Below are positions 49,368 to 58,271 of a stretch of DNA of 64,000 bases, piece by piece. Every line of letters starts with the position of its first letter. Position 1 is the first letter of the stretch. Origin of the DNA: Virgisporangium aurantiacum (lineage in GTDB: Bacteria; Actinomycetota; Actinomycetes; Mycobacteriales; Micromonosporaceae). The position numbers and the translations under genes are program-made. The DNA lies in NCBI RefSeq assembly GCF_016863635.1, contig NZ_BOPG01000029.1, positions 1 to 64,000 on the forward strand, written 5' to 3'. The notes under the pieces were generated by a model. That model searched no databases. It had not been told where the DNA came from and worked only from the letters and a program-made list of their open reading frames with translations.

Positions 49368-49979
49368 ATGGACTGGCTTTCTCCCGTCTCCGGATTCGTC
49401 GGCACCGTGGTGGGTGCTGGCGTGTCCTACTTCGCGACGCGCCAGGCGCAGGCGAACACCGTGGCGGACGCCCGCCAGGCACGCCTCCAGGCCAAGCAGG
49501 ACCAGGCCGTGACCGCGCTCGCGGCGGCTTTCGGCGCGCTGCACCAGCACGCCCGCCACGTCCCGAACGACCGTGAGCGGTGGACCGGCAACGAGGAGGC
49601 CGCCGCGCTCAGAGCGACGTGCGACACGTGGAACGAGCAGCTGCAGAACCACATCGCGCCCGCCCGGATAGCCATCGGCGTCATTCGCGACAGCCACCTC
49701 CGGCACCGCCTCGACGAAGCCATGAAACTCCTGGAAACCTGGAACAGCGGGCTGGAAAACGCCTTCCACGGCCGGGATCGCGTGTGGTTGCTGCGCGGAA
49801 TCATCGCCCACGCCGTGGACTGCGTGGGCGCGTGGCAGCGAGAGGAGCCGCTTCCGGAACCGAACCACGCGTTCGCCAGGGCCCGGGATTCGCTGGCCAC
49901 CAAGGAGGACGAGTGGGAGGCCGAGGCAGAAGCCCGGGAGGAGGAGCGGCAACGGCGCGCCGCCGCGCCCGGTGACTGA
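49368..49979 (+). CDS. Membrane-anchored coiled-coil protein, unknown
   Basis: A 203-residue protein with one N-terminal hydrophobic segment (VSGFVGTVVGAGVSYFATR, about 6-24) that should act as an uncleaved anchor, followed by a long polar helical region with many Ala, Arg, Glu and Gln (ADARQARLQAKQDQAV) and a highly charged end (EDEWEAEAEAREEER). ATG 49368 follows GGAG at moderate distance. No family recognised. Small helical membrane-anchored proteins of this form are frequent in actinobacteria and of unknown role. Confidence 0.7.
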   Translation: MDWLSPVSGFVGTVVGAGVSYFATRQAQANTVADARQARLQAKQDQAVTALAAAFGALHQHARHVPNDRERWTGNEEAAALRATCDTWNEQLQNHIAPARIAIGVIRDSHLRHRLDEAMKLLETWNSGLENAFHGRDRVWLLRGIIAHAVDCVGAWQREEPLPEPNHAFARARDSLATKEDEWEAEAEAREEERQRRAAAPGD

Positions 49980-50003
49980 CCGGTTCGCGCGCCGGCCGGT
50001 CGG

Positions 50004-50813
50004 CTACCCGGGCGGGTTCAGCAGCCGGGAGATTCCGCGGGCGGCGGCGCGAACGGTCGGTGTGACGCCGCGGACCGCCGCCGCCGAGGTGCCGCGCACC
50101 ACCACCGACAGGGCGGCGACGACCGTGTCTCCGGCGGTGACCGGCGCGGCGACCGACACCGCGTCGTCGGTCACCTGGCGGTCGCTGACGGCCAGCCCGG
50201 TACGGCGTACGTCGGCCAGTATCCGCCGCAGTCGCCGTGGATCGGTGATGGTGTGCGCGGTGAACCGGGTCAGCGGCGCGGCCAGCACCCGCTCCTGGAC
50301 GTCGAGCGGTGCGTGGGCGAGAAGCACCAGTCCGACGCCGGTCGGCGGCATCGCGAACCGGCCGCCGACGCGGGTCAGCACCGTCACCGCGTCGCGGGCG
50401 GCGAACCGTTCGACGAACACGACCTCGTCGTGGTCGCGCACCGCCAGTTGCACGTTCTCGTGCGTCACCTCGTAGAGGTCCTCCATGAACGGCAACGCGG
50501 CCTCGCGCAGGCCGAGGCCGCGCGGGGCGAGGGCGCCGAGCTCGAACACGCGCAACCCGATGCGGTAACGCCCGTCGGTGTCGCGTTCGAGGCCGCCCCA
50601 GGCGGCCAGTTCGGCGACCAGCCGGTGCGCGGTCGACACCGGCAGGTCGACCGCGCGGGCGATCTGCGACAGGGTGAGCGCCGGGCGATCGCGGGAAAAC
50701 GCGTCGAGGACGGCGAGCAGCTTGCCGCCGGCCGTCGGGCGGCCCGGAGCTCCGGCGGTCGGGCGGTTCAGAGGTCCAGCACCAGCCTCGGTCCCGCCGC
50801 CCGGGACACACAC
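50004..50813 (-). CDS. IclR-family transcriptional regulator
   Basis: About 269 residues. The N-terminal winged HTH (LLAVLDAFSRDRPALTLSQIARAVDLPVSTAHRLVAEL seen in pieces LTLSQIARAV and VSTAHRLVAEL) is followed by an IclR effector domain (GAMPPTGVGLVLLAHA-like and the late AAPVTAGDTVVAALSVV). The gene is the last of the Rieske operon. The only in-frame start before the HTH is GTG 50813, inside the end of the reductase gene, so a 46-bp overlap is proposed; a non-standard start nearer the HTH is possible. It likely senses the aromatic substrate or product of the Rieske enzyme. Confidence 0.8.
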   Translation of the reverse strand: MCVPGGGTEAGAGPLNRPTAGAPGRPTAGGKLLAVLDAFSRDRPALTLSQIARAVDLPVSTAHRLVAELAAWGGLERDTDGRYRIGLRVFELGALAPRGLGLREAALPFMEDLYEVTHENVQLAVRDHDEVVFVERFAARDAVTVLTRVGGRFAMPPTGVGLVLLAHAPLDVQERVLAAPLTRFTAHTITDPRRLRRILADVRRTGLAVSDRQVTDDAVSVAAPVTAGDTVVAALSVVVRGTSAAAVRGVTPTVRAAARGISRLLNPPG

Positions 50814-51721
50814 ACGAACATCGTGTCGTCGGCCTCCCGCTCGGCCGGGGTCAGCAGCGAGTCCCGGTGGTCGACCGCGCCCGCCAGCACCGGCGTCTCG
50901 CAGGTTCCGCACGTTCCCTCCCGGCATGACGAGAGCACATCGACCCCGGCGTCCTCGAGGGCCTGCAGCACAGACTGGTTCGCGGCCACGGTGAGCGTCA
51001 ACCCGCTCCGGGCCAGTTCCACCTCGAAGGACCCGCGCGGACCGGCCGGACGGGGGGTGAACCGTTCGACGTGCAGTGCGTCGGCCGGCCACGCCGCGCA
51101 GTGTTTTTCGACGGCCGACAGCAGGGGTTCCGGCCCGCAGCAGTAGACCGCCGCGTCCGGACGTGGACGGCCGAGGATCCGGTCGAGGTCGATGAGGCCC
51201 ACCTCGTCCTGCGGGTACAGGGTGACGCGCCCGCCGATGTCCGCCCGCAGCTGGTCCAGGAAGGCCATGGACCGGCGGCTGCGGCCGCCGTAGTGCAGTT
51301 CCCAGTCCGCGCGGCTGTTCCCGACCGCCGCGACCATCGGCAGGATCGGGGTGACGCCGATGCCGCCGGCGATGAACACATAGCGTGGCGCCGCAACCAG
51401 GGCGAAGTGGTTGCGCGGCCCACGGGCATCGACCTCGACACCCGCGCGCAGGGCCTCGTGCACGTACGCGGACCCGCCCCGTCCGTCCGGTTCCCGCAGC
51501 ACACCGATGCGCCAGACGCGGCGGTCCGCCGCGTCCCCGCACAGCGAGTACTGCCGGACCATCCCGCCGGGCAGGCGCAGGTCGACATGGGCGCCGGGCG
51601 TCCAGGGCGGGAGTTCCGCTCCGGTCGCGTCGGCGAGGTCCAGGACGACGACGCCCTCCGCACCGGTCACCCGGCGGATGACGCGCAACCGCCGGTCGGC
51701 CTCGTCGGGGGTGCCGTGCAC
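50768..51721 (-). CDS. PDR/VanB-type ferredoxin reductase for Rieske oxygenase
   Basis: A 317-residue phthalate-dioxygenase-reductase type protein: FMN/FAD domain (PWTPGAHVDLRLPGG, RQYSLCGD), NAD domain (FIAGGIGVTPILPM, YCCGPEPLL) and a C-terminal plant-type 2Fe-2S domain (CREGTCGTC and a final Cys). It passes electrons from NADH to the Rieske oxygenase encoded upstream. GTG 51721 starts 21 bp after the small CxC protein ends. Belongs to the VanA/VanB-like two-component demethylase or hydroxylase group. Confidence 0.93.
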   Translation of the reverse strand: MHGTPDEADRRLRVIRRVTGAEGVVVLDLADATGAELPPWTPGAHVDLRLPGGMVRQYSLCGDAADRRVWRIGVLREPDGRGGSAYVHEALRAGVEVDARGPRNHFALVAAPRYVFIAGGIGVTPILPMVAAVGNSRADWELHYGGRSRRSMAFLDQLRADIGGRVTLYPQDEVGLIDLDRILGRPRPDAAVYCCGPEPLLSAVEKHCAAWPADALHVERFTPRPAGPRGSFEVELARSGLTLTVAANQSVLQALEDAGVDVLSSCREGTCGTCETPVLAGAVDHRDSLLTPAEREADDTMFVCVSRAAGPRLVLDL

Positions 51722-51742
51722 GCGGACGCTCCGATCGACGGG

Positions 51743-51982
51743 TCAGGCCGGGACGGTCGGCCGGCGGCGGATGAGCGCCGGATCGGTGACCCGGTGCGCC
51801 GGTGCCGGCGCCGGAATCCGCGACTCCGGCCGACCCGCGTCGGCGGACGGGTGGACGGGGTGCGCCGACAGCCACTCCCACATGAGGACGGGATCGTCGG
51901 CCTCGGTCTGCGCGCCGCAGTGGCACCGTCCCCGCAGCCGGTCGGACCCCGGGAGCCAGCCGACCCGGGTGCGCCGGTTCAC
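51743..51982 (-). CDS. Small CxC protein coupled to the Rieske oxygenase
   Basis: A 79-residue protein starting at GTG 51982, which overlaps the oxygenase stop (GTGA), and ending 21 bp before the reductase. It carries WLPGSDRLRGRCHCGA, a Cys-x-Cys motif with neighbouring His, then a Pro/Arg-rich tail. It is too well placed and too patterned to be a chance frame. A metal- or cluster-binding helper is possible; function unknown. Confidence 0.65.
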   Translation of the reverse strand: MNRRTRVGWLPGSDRLRGRCHCGAQTEADDPVLMWEWLSAHPVHPSADAGRPESRIPAPAPAHRVTDPALIRRRPTVPA

Positions 51983-53037
51983 CGGGCGCCGGCCGCGACG
52001 GTGACGTCGCCCGCCGCCAGGCGCGCGATCATCCGCCGGGCGGCCAACCCACCGGTGTCGATGTTGATCGACAGTTCCTGGTAGCCGTCCGGCTCGCCGG
52101 TCAGAACCCGTTCCAGCACGGTCAACGCCGCGACGTCCTGAAGGACGACGGTGCGGTTGCTCTCCCGCAGGAAGTCCGACACCCGCTCGTCGTCGAGGGC
52201 GAAGTCGCGGGCGACGGCCCAGAAGTCGTGGGTCGACGACTCGGTCTCCGGGGTGATCGCGTACACGACCTCGACGTGGAAGGCGTCCGGGTCGGTGCCG
52301 TCGGCGTGGGGGAGAACGCCGACCGGCGCGATCCGGCTGTGGAGCGTGTACAGGCACGGCGGGGTGAACTCGATGTCCTGCCAGCGGGTGATCCGTCCGG
52401 TGATGCCGGTGCTCGTGGCGTAGAACGGTGGGCAGGCGGCGTCGGCCATGCGTCGGGAGACGTAGACGATGCCGGCCTCGTCGTCCACTTCGGTGGTGAT
52501 CGGCGTCTCGGCCACCTCGGGGGTGCCGATGTACCCGCCGTGCAGGTACGTCTCGTGCGAGAGGTCCATCAGGTTGTCGACGAGCAGGCTGGCCCGTGCG
52601 GGAAGCGGCTCCATCCCCGACACGGTCGTCCAGCCGGGCAGGTCCAGCCACGGCGCCCGCGGAATCGGCGTTTCCCCGGCCCGGCCCGGATCGCCGATGA
52701 ACACCCACACGAACGAGTCCTGCTCGACGACCGGGTAGGACCGCAGCCGCGCGGTGCGCGGGACCCGGGTCTGGCCGGGAACGGCGACGCAGACGCCGTC
52801 GGCGCCGTACGTGAAGCCGTGATAGCCACACACGACGGTGTCCCCGACGAGATGGCTGGGCGGCTCCGACAACGGGAACCGGCGGTGCACGCAGCGGTCG
52901 CTCATCGCGGTGACCCGGCCGTCGCCGGTACGCCAGAAGAGGATGGACTCGCCGCAGACCGTCCGGCTGAACAGTTCCCGGCCCACCTCCCGGCCGAACG
53001 CCGCGACGTACCACTGGTCCCGCACGATCGACGTCAT
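51979..53037 (-). CDS. Rieske aromatic oxygenase, VanA-like
   Basis: A 352-residue Rieske oxygenase. The 2Fe-2S motif is C-x-H (CVHRRFPLS) and C-x2-H (CGYHGFTY), and the mononuclear iron site has NLMDLSHETYLHGGY (Asp and two His). Vanillate O-demethylase oxygenase and related demethylases look like this. It oxidises an aromatic ether or similar compound with the reductase encoded downstream. ATG 53037 is the start of the conserved Rieske domain; the upstream frame is not supported. The substrate is unknown. It is divergent from the DUF6928 gene. Confidence 0.92.
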   Translation of the reverse strand: MTSIVRDQWYVAAFGREVGRELFSRTVCGESILFWRTGDGRVTAMSDRCVHRRFPLSEPPSHLVGDTVVCGYHGFTYGADGVCVAVPGQTRVPRTARLRSYPVVEQDSFVWVFIGDPGRAGETPIPRAPWLDLPGWTTVSGMEPLPARASLLVDNLMDLSHETYLHGGYIGTPEVAETPITTEVDDEAGIVYVSRRMADAACPPFYATSTGITGRITRWQDIEFTPPCLYTLHSRIAPVGVLPHADGTDPDAFHVEVVYAITPETESSTHDFWAVARDFALDDERVSDFLRESNRTVVLQDVAALTVLERVLTGEPDGYQELSINIDTGGLAARRMIARLAAGDVTVAAGAR

Positions 53038-53138
53038 GGCGCCAGTGTCGGCGCGGTCGCGAACCGGCCGATACGGCCTTTCCGCGTGATGGAAAGATTC
53101 TGGGACCGCGCTGTGCCGGGACGGCAAGGATGGTGGAC

Positions 53139-53840
53139 ATGGGCGTGAAGGTAGGCATTCTGGCGTTCGGTGACGACATTCCGGTGCGGCTACGCGGCGG
53201 CCCGGTCGCCGACGAGGACCGCACGCTGGAGTTCGTCAGGAGAGTCCATCCCGGGTACGTTGTCGAGCCGATCGAAGGCTGCGCGCTGAAGTACGCCACC
53301 TATCCGCCTGACGATGTGGTGTTCGCGTCGAGTTCTGCGGGCCTGGACATCGTGTGCGACCAGCGGCTGACGCTCGTTCAGCCGTCAACGCTGTCCGGGC
53401 ACCTGTGCCGGATCGGCGACGGCCGGCGGATGGCGGTACTCGGCATGCACTCGGTCACGGACTGGCTCTCCTACGGGACCTGGTCCGACGGAGTGCTCGT
53501 CCGCTCGCTCAACCTGACCCCGGACAGCGGCATCATCGAGAGCGTCGGCGAACCGCTGCCGTTCGAGGCGCCGTACTGGGCCGGCGGACATCCCGTGGAG
53601 GACCCGTACCCGCTGCCGTTCCACCCGCTCGACCTCGGACAGACGGCGCTGCGTCACCTGTTCGGCTTCGCCACCGACGGCCCGGACCACGCCGATGACC
53701 GGGCGGCCGGCGAGGTCGACCTTCTCGGCTTCCGGGTAACCGATCCGACCGGTGCGGAACAGGCCGCTCGCGACGCAATCCGCCAGGAGGTACTCCAGAT
53801 GGTCCGGGCGGCCACCGGACAACCAGCAGGGCGTGAATGA
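53139..53840 (+). CDS. DUF6928 family protein
   Basis: A 233-residue cytoplasmic protein starting VKVGILAFGDDIP and showing the DUF6928 pattern: YAxYPPDDVVFASSSAGLDIVCDQRL, then MHSVTDWLSYGTWSDGVLVRSLNL and PFEAPYWAG, LGQTALRHLFGF. Proteins of this family are widespread in actinobacteria and uncharacterised. ATG 53139 follows AAGGA by eight bases and is preferred over ATG 53130. Confidence 0.8.
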   Translation: MGVKVGILAFGDDIPVRLRGGPVADEDRTLEFVRRVHPGYVVEPIEGCALKYATYPPDDVVFASSSAGLDIVCDQRLTLVQPSTLSGHLCRIGDGRRMAVLGMHSVTDWLSYGTWSDGVLVRSLNLTPDSGIIESVGEPLPFEAPYWAGGHPVEDPYPLPFHPLDLGQTALRHLFGFATDGPDHADDRAAGEVDLLGFRVTDPTGAEQAARDAIRQEVLQMVRAATGQPAGRE

Positions 53841-54024
53841 TCACCGCTTGGGCAGTCGCTGGTCGTGTGCGCCGACGTGCTCGCCCGGAAGGCTCAAGCG
53901 GAGCAGTGACTGTCGCCGATGCGTCACTCCGACTTCGTGCGGCGGGGCACTACAGCCGGCTGTAGTAGCCATCGGGCAGTGGGCTGTATCGATACCGGTC
54001 CCGATCGTTCCTAACGTTGCCGCC

Positions 54025-55131
54025 ATGTTGAGACACCTCATCGCGACCGCCGCGGTGGCAGCCACCGTCGGTGCCGTACCGACGCCCGCGCCGGCGCGGT
54101 CGATCGAGCTGCGCCGCAACGCCGAAGCGGTCCACGCGTTGGGCGTCCCCGCGGTGCAGGCATGGGCGAGCGACGGACGCCACGCGGCGGTGGTACGCGT
54201 CGGCGTCGCGGACATCCGCACGGGACGGCCGGTCCCGCCGAACGGCGCGTTCCGGATCGCCAGCACCGCCAAGACGTTGACCGCGACGGTGATCCTGCAG
54301 CTCGTCGGCGAGGGCCGGCTGTCCGTCGACGATCCGGTGGAGCGCTGGCTGCCGGGTGTGGTGCACGGCCGCGCGATCACCGTGCGGCAACTGCTCCAGC
54401 ACACCTCCGGGTTGCGGGACGCCCTTCCCGGCTGGGAGACCGAGGCCGAGTACTACCGGATGCGTTACCAGCGCGACCCGATGGCCGAACTCGTCGAGCG
54501 GTCGGTCGCCCGTGGCTGGCTGTTCGAACCGGGCGAGGGCTGGTCCTACTCGACGGCCGCCTATCTGATCGCCGACATGATCATCGAACGGGTGACCGGC
54601 CGGCCCTGGCACCGCGAGTTCGAGCGGCGGATCTTCGCGCCGTTGGGGCTGCGGCACACCTACTGGCCGGGGTCGTCACCGGAGATCGAGCGTCCGCACG
54701 CCCGGGCGTACGAGCTGTTCGACGGCGAACTGGTCGACGTGACGTCACGGTTCACCGCCTACCCGGCCGGCGGCGTCGTGTCCACGACCGGCGACCTGGA
54801 CCGGTTCTTCCGCGCCCTGCTCGGTGGGCGTCTGCTGCGCCCGACGGAGCTGGCGGCGATGATGGACACCGTGCCGGTGAGCGCCGACGTCGAGCCGATC
54901 TGGCCGGGCGGGCTCTACGGCCTCGGCCTGGTCTCCCGGGAACTGCCGTGCGGCGGCCGCTACTGGGGCCACGACGGTGGCGACGCCGGCACCATCACCA
55001 CCGTCGGCGTCACGGCCGACGGTCGGCGCGGCGCCGTCGTGAACGCGAACCTCGCGCTCGACGACACGGTCGACCACCTGCTCACCCAGCTCCATACGAC
55101 CGACCGCGTCGTCACCGACGCACTCTGCTGA
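54025..55131 (+). CDS. Secreted serine hydrolase, class C beta-lactamase-like
   Basis: A 368-residue beta-lactamase-family hydrolase (esterase, D-aminopeptidase or carboxypeptidase-like). A signal peptide (1-24) is followed by the catalytic SxxK in IASTAKT, a YS-T block (SYSTAAY) and HDGGDAG near the C-terminus. TAACGT (54012-54017) lies seven bases before ATG 54025, suggesting a leaderless transcript. It stands alone, with no beta-lactamase regulator genes, so drug resistance is not implied. Confidence 0.88.
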   Translation: MLRHLIATAAVAATVGAVPTPAPARSIELRRNAEAVHALGVPAVQAWASDGRHAAVVRVGVADIRTGRPVPPNGAFRIASTAKTLTATVILQLVGEGRLSVDDPVERWLPGVVHGRAITVRQLLQHTSGLRDALPGWETEAEYYRMRYQRDPMAELVERSVARGWLFEPGEGWSYSTAAYLIADMIIERVTGRPWHREFERRIFAPLGLRHTYWPGSSPEIERPHARAYELFDGELVDVTSRFTAYPAGGVVSTTGDLDRFFRALLGGRLLRPTELAAMMDTVPVSADVEPIWPGGLYGLGLVSRELPCGGRYWGHDGGDAGTITTVGVTADGRRGAVVNANLALDDTVDHLLTQLHTTDRVVTDALC

Positions 55132-55154
55132 CCGGCGCACGACCGTGTTCGACG

Positions 55155-56447
55155 TCAGCGAACCGCCTCGCGTACGGGAAGGTCGCGGCGGTGCCGGATC
55201 GGGGAGTACACCAGCACCAGCACCGGTAGCAGCAATGCCGCGCACAGCAACCACAGGGCGGTGCGGACCCCGATCGTCGACGCCAGCCAGCCACCCGCGA
55301 GAGCACCGATCGGGATCGCGCCGAAGGCGAGCACGGTCATCGTGGCGCCGGTGCGGGCAAGCATGTCGTCCGGCACGTACTGCTGCCGGAAGCTGCGGGT
55401 GATGATCGAGCCCGCGGTGACGCCGGCGAACATGACGGTCAATCCGATCGGGAACAGCGCCAGCCGTGGACCCGCTGTGGTCAGCGGGATCAGGAGGCCG
55501 AACGGGACGGTGACCGCCTCGACCCCGAGCAGGGCCCGGGCGGTGCCGAACCGGTTGGCGAGCGGAGCGGCGAGCAGCGCACCGGCCAGTCCACCGGCGC
55601 CCATGGCGGCCAACAACAGCCCCGCCGTACCGGCCGGTTGCCCGACGGTGCGGAGAAGGAACACGAGAAGCAACGTCTGCACGGCGGCCTGGGTCAGGTT
55701 GCCCGTCGACGCGAACAACGCGGTCGTACGCAGGTACCGGTCGTCGAAGACGTACCGCACGCCGGCCCGGATGCGGGAGAACAGGCCGGTGTTGTCGCGG
55801 CGGCGGCCCGCGAGTTCGGTGGCCCGGATCCGCCACAGGCACGCGGCCGAGACCACGAAGCTGAGCCCGTCGACCACCAGGACGGACACCGCGCCGAGTG
55901 CCTGGGCCACGACGCCGGCCAGGCCCGGTCCCACCACCTCGGAGGCGGACTCGGATCCGCTGAGCCACGCGTTCCCGGCGGTCAGCCGGCCCCGTGGCAG
56001 CACGGTCGGGACGTACGCCTGGAACGCGGTGCGGAAGAAGACCCGGGCGACGCCACCGCCGAACGCCACCACGGCCAGGTGCGCGACGGTCAACGCGCCG
56101 ATCCACGCGGCGACGGGCACGCTGAGGAACAGGACGGCGGAGGCGAGGTTGGCCGCCTGCATGACGGGTCGGCGGCCGACCTGGTCCACCCAGGCCCCCG
56201 CCGGCAGGCTGATCAGCAACGCCGGCAGCCACGCGCACGCGGTGAGGACACCCAGCACGAGCGGGGAGGCACCCACGACCGTGATGGCCACCAGAGGCAA
56301 CGCGACGACGGTCATCGCGCTGCCCGCCTGGCTGACCGTCTCCCCGATCCACAGCAACCGGAAGTCGTGGTCTCGCAGCAACGCCCGGCGGCGGGCCGGC
56401 ACCACGGTGGGGTTCACGCCGTCGAAATCGGCGACCTTGACGTTCAT
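55155..56447 (-). CDS. MFS transporter (EntS/multidrug-like)
   Basis: A 430-residue major facilitator protein with about 12 hydrophobic segments. LLWIGETVSQAGSAMTVVALP opens helix 1, PAGAWVDQVGRRPVM is the MFS A-motif. It is of the EntS or actinobacterial drug-efflux group. ATG 56447 begins the conserved part; the longer in-frame extension is not supported. It is divergent from the GH43 gene across a 312-bp AT-rich region containing LacI-like palindromes, so the two may be co-regulated, but sugar export by this protein is not implied. Confidence 0.87.
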   Translation of the reverse strand: MNVKVADFDGVNPTVVPARRRALLRDHDFRLLWIGETVSQAGSAMTVVALPLVAITVVGASPLVLGVLTACAWLPALLISLPAGAWVDQVGRRPVMQAANLASAVLFLSVPVAAWIGALTVAHLAVVAFGGGVARVFFRTAFQAYVPTVLPRGRLTAGNAWLSGSESASEVVGPGLAGVVAQALGAVSVLVVDGLSFVVSAACLWRIRATELAGRRRDNTGLFSRIRAGVRYVFDDRYLRTTALFASTGNLTQAAVQTLLLVFLLRTVGQPAGTAGLLLAAMGAGGLAGALLAAPLANRFGTARALLGVEAVTVPFGLLIPLTTAGPRLALFPIGLTVMFAGVTAGSIITRSFRQQYVPDDMLARTGATMTVLAFGAIPIGALAGGWLASTIGVRTALWLLCAALLLPVLVLVYSPIRHRRDLPVREAVR

Positions 56448-56759
56448 CCGCGACCCCGATCTCCGGGGTGAACCGGGCGGGCTTTCCGTTACATGGAGCA
56501 TAGGATCAGCGACAGTCAGTTCCAATGACGTGCGCCGATACGCGCTCAGATGGGCATGAAAGCCTGCAATCTTCCGGGATGCAACCTGGCTGATTGATAT
56601 CGATAAACTTCCATGTGATGTCATTGACAGCTTGATTGTTATCGATAACAATCAAGCAACCACGGCCAATGGCCTGGACTCCGAGCGCGCCGCCGGGCTG
56701 CCGCTGACTCGGGGCCACGTCGTCACAGGTGGCCGTCGTTCGAACCTGGAGGCAGCCCG
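56448..56759. promoter_or_regulatory. LacI-like double operator between MFS and GH43 genes
   Basis: A perfect 28-bp palindrome (56630-56657; half-site GCTTGATTGTTATC, centre ATCGAT) overlaps a good promoter: TTGACA (56624-56629), then 16 bp, TAACAA (56646-56651). A second, imperfect site with GATTGATATCGATAA (56592-56606) is centred 42 bp upstream, four helical turns. TTATCGATAA-type palindromes are typical of LacI-family sugar regulators. The regulator is not encoded in the window. Confidence 0.7.
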
Positions 56760-58268
56760 GTGAAGACCGCTCCGTCCGCGGCCCTGCGCGCCGCTACCGT
56801 CGTCGTGGCCATCCTGGCGCTGACCGCGCCGCCCGTCCTACGATCCCAGCCGGCCGCCGCGGCCGTCGCGTTCACCAGCAGCGTGGTCAACCAGGCCGGT
56901 GGCCGGTGTGTCGAGGTGCCGGGAGGCAGCACGACCAACGGGTTGCAACTGGTCCAGCGCGACTGCACCGGTGCCGGCAGCCAGAGCTTCGCGTTCAATC
57001 CGCTGTCCGCGACGTCGGACGTGTACACCATCGGCACCGTGGCCGCCGGCCGGTGCGTCGACATCAACGGGGCATCCACGGCCGACAACGCGCAGGTGAT
57101 CCAGTGGACCTGCCACAGCAACACCAACCAGCAGTTCCGACTCCAGCCGGTGACGGTCGCCGGCGCGACGAACACGTTCAACGTCGTCTCGGTGAGCTCG
57201 GGCAAGTGCGTGGTGCCGGCCGGCGACAGCACCGCCAACAACATCGGGCTGGTGCAGCTTCCGTGCAGCACCGCGACCAGCCGGGTCTGGCGGGTTCCCA
57301 ACTTCTCCGGCGGCAACCCGAACCCGCGGACCTTCACCAACCCGCTCAAGATGCAGGGCCCGGACCCGTGGCTCCAGTACTACAACGGCTTCTACTATCT
57401 CGCCACGACGACCTGGAACAACACCGTCACGATGCGCCGCGCCACCACCCTGCGGGGCCTCGCCTCGGCCACCGACCAGGTGCTGTACACCATGCCCGCC
57501 GGCATGGGCACGATGTGGGCGCCCGAGTTCCATCTGCTCAACGGCCCGAACGGGCAGCGCTGGTACCTGTACTACGTGGCCGGCAACGCGGCGGAGAACG
57601 TGAACTCGCAGCGCATCCGGGTGCTGGAGTCGGCGGGCACCGATCCGATGGGGCCCTACACGTTCAAGGCCAACATGCTGGACCCGGTTGCCGACAACAC
57701 CTGGGAGCTGGACCCCAACATCCTTCAGCTGAACGGCCGGCTCTTCCTGCTCGGCACGTTCTTCACGCCCAACGTCGGGCAGCGCAACTTCATCCGGGAG
57801 CTGTCCAACCCGTGGACCGCCGCCGGCACCCGTCGCGTCCTCGCGGAGCTGAGCTCCGGTGAGGGTGGCGTCAACGAGGGCGCCGAGGTGCTGCAACGCA
57901 ACGGCCGCACGTTCATCATCTACTCGGCCGTGCACTGCAGCAGCGCCGACTACCACCTGCGCTATCTGACCTACAACGGCGGCGAGCCGCTCAACGCGTC
58001 CTCCTGGGTCAAGAACCCCAACCCCGTGTTCCGCCGCAACGACGCCGCCAGCGTCTTCGGCCCCGGCCACAACGGGTTCTTCAAATCCCCCGACGGTGCC
58101 GAGGACTGGATCGTCTACCACGCCACCAGCACGCCCGGCGGCTGCAACCTCAACCGCTCCACCCGGGCGCAGAAGTTCACCTGGAACGCCGACGGCACCC
58201 CGAACTTCGGCACACCGGTGGCGCTGGGCACCACGCTGACCGCACCGTCGGGCGAACCGGCTCCGTAG
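56760..58268 (+). CDS. Secreted GH43 glycosidase with ricin-type lectin domain
   Basis: A 502-residue exported enzyme. Signal peptide (1-35), a ricin B-type lectin domain (about 40-180; GRCVEVPGGSTTNG, GRCVDINGAST, GKCVVPAGDST with QW-like NQQF and RVW repeats) and a C-terminal five-blade propeller of family GH43 (GPDPWLQYYNGFYYLATTT, MWAPEFH, NEGAEVLQRNGR). Catalytic Asp (GPDPW) and Glu (APEF, NEGAEV) positions are in place. Arabinofuranosidase or arabinanase activity is likely. GTG 56760 follows GGAGG by seven bases. It ends 3 bp from the convergent aldo/keto reductase. Confidence 0.92.
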   Translation: MKTAPSAALRAATVVVAILALTAPPVLRSQPAAAAVAFTSSVVNQAGGRCVEVPGGSTTNGLQLVQRDCTGAGSQSFAFNPLSATSDVYTIGTVAAGRCVDINGASTADNAQVIQWTCHSNTNQQFRLQPVTVAGATNTFNVVSVSSGKCVVPAGDSTANNIGLVQLPCSTATSRVWRVPNFSGGNPNPRTFTNPLKMQGPDPWLQYYNGFYYLATTTWNNTVTMRRATTLRGLASATDQVLYTMPAGMGTMWAPEFHLLNGPNGQRWYLYYVAGNAAENVNSQRIRVLESAGTDPMGPYTFKANMLDPVADNTWELDPNILQLNGRLFLLGTFFTPNVGQRNFIRELSNPWTAAGTRRVLAELSSGEGGVNEGAEVLQRNGRTFIIYSAVHCSSADYHLRYLTYNGGEPLNASSWVKNPNPVFRRNDAASVFGPGHNGFFKSPDGAEDWIVYHATSTPGGCNLNRSTRAQKFTWNADGTPNFGTPVALGTTLTAPSGEPAP

Positions 58269-58271
58269 GAC

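Noticed and set aside
54025..55131. Beta-lactam resistance gene
   Set aside because: Only general serine-hydrolase motifs are present; many such proteins are esterases or peptidases.
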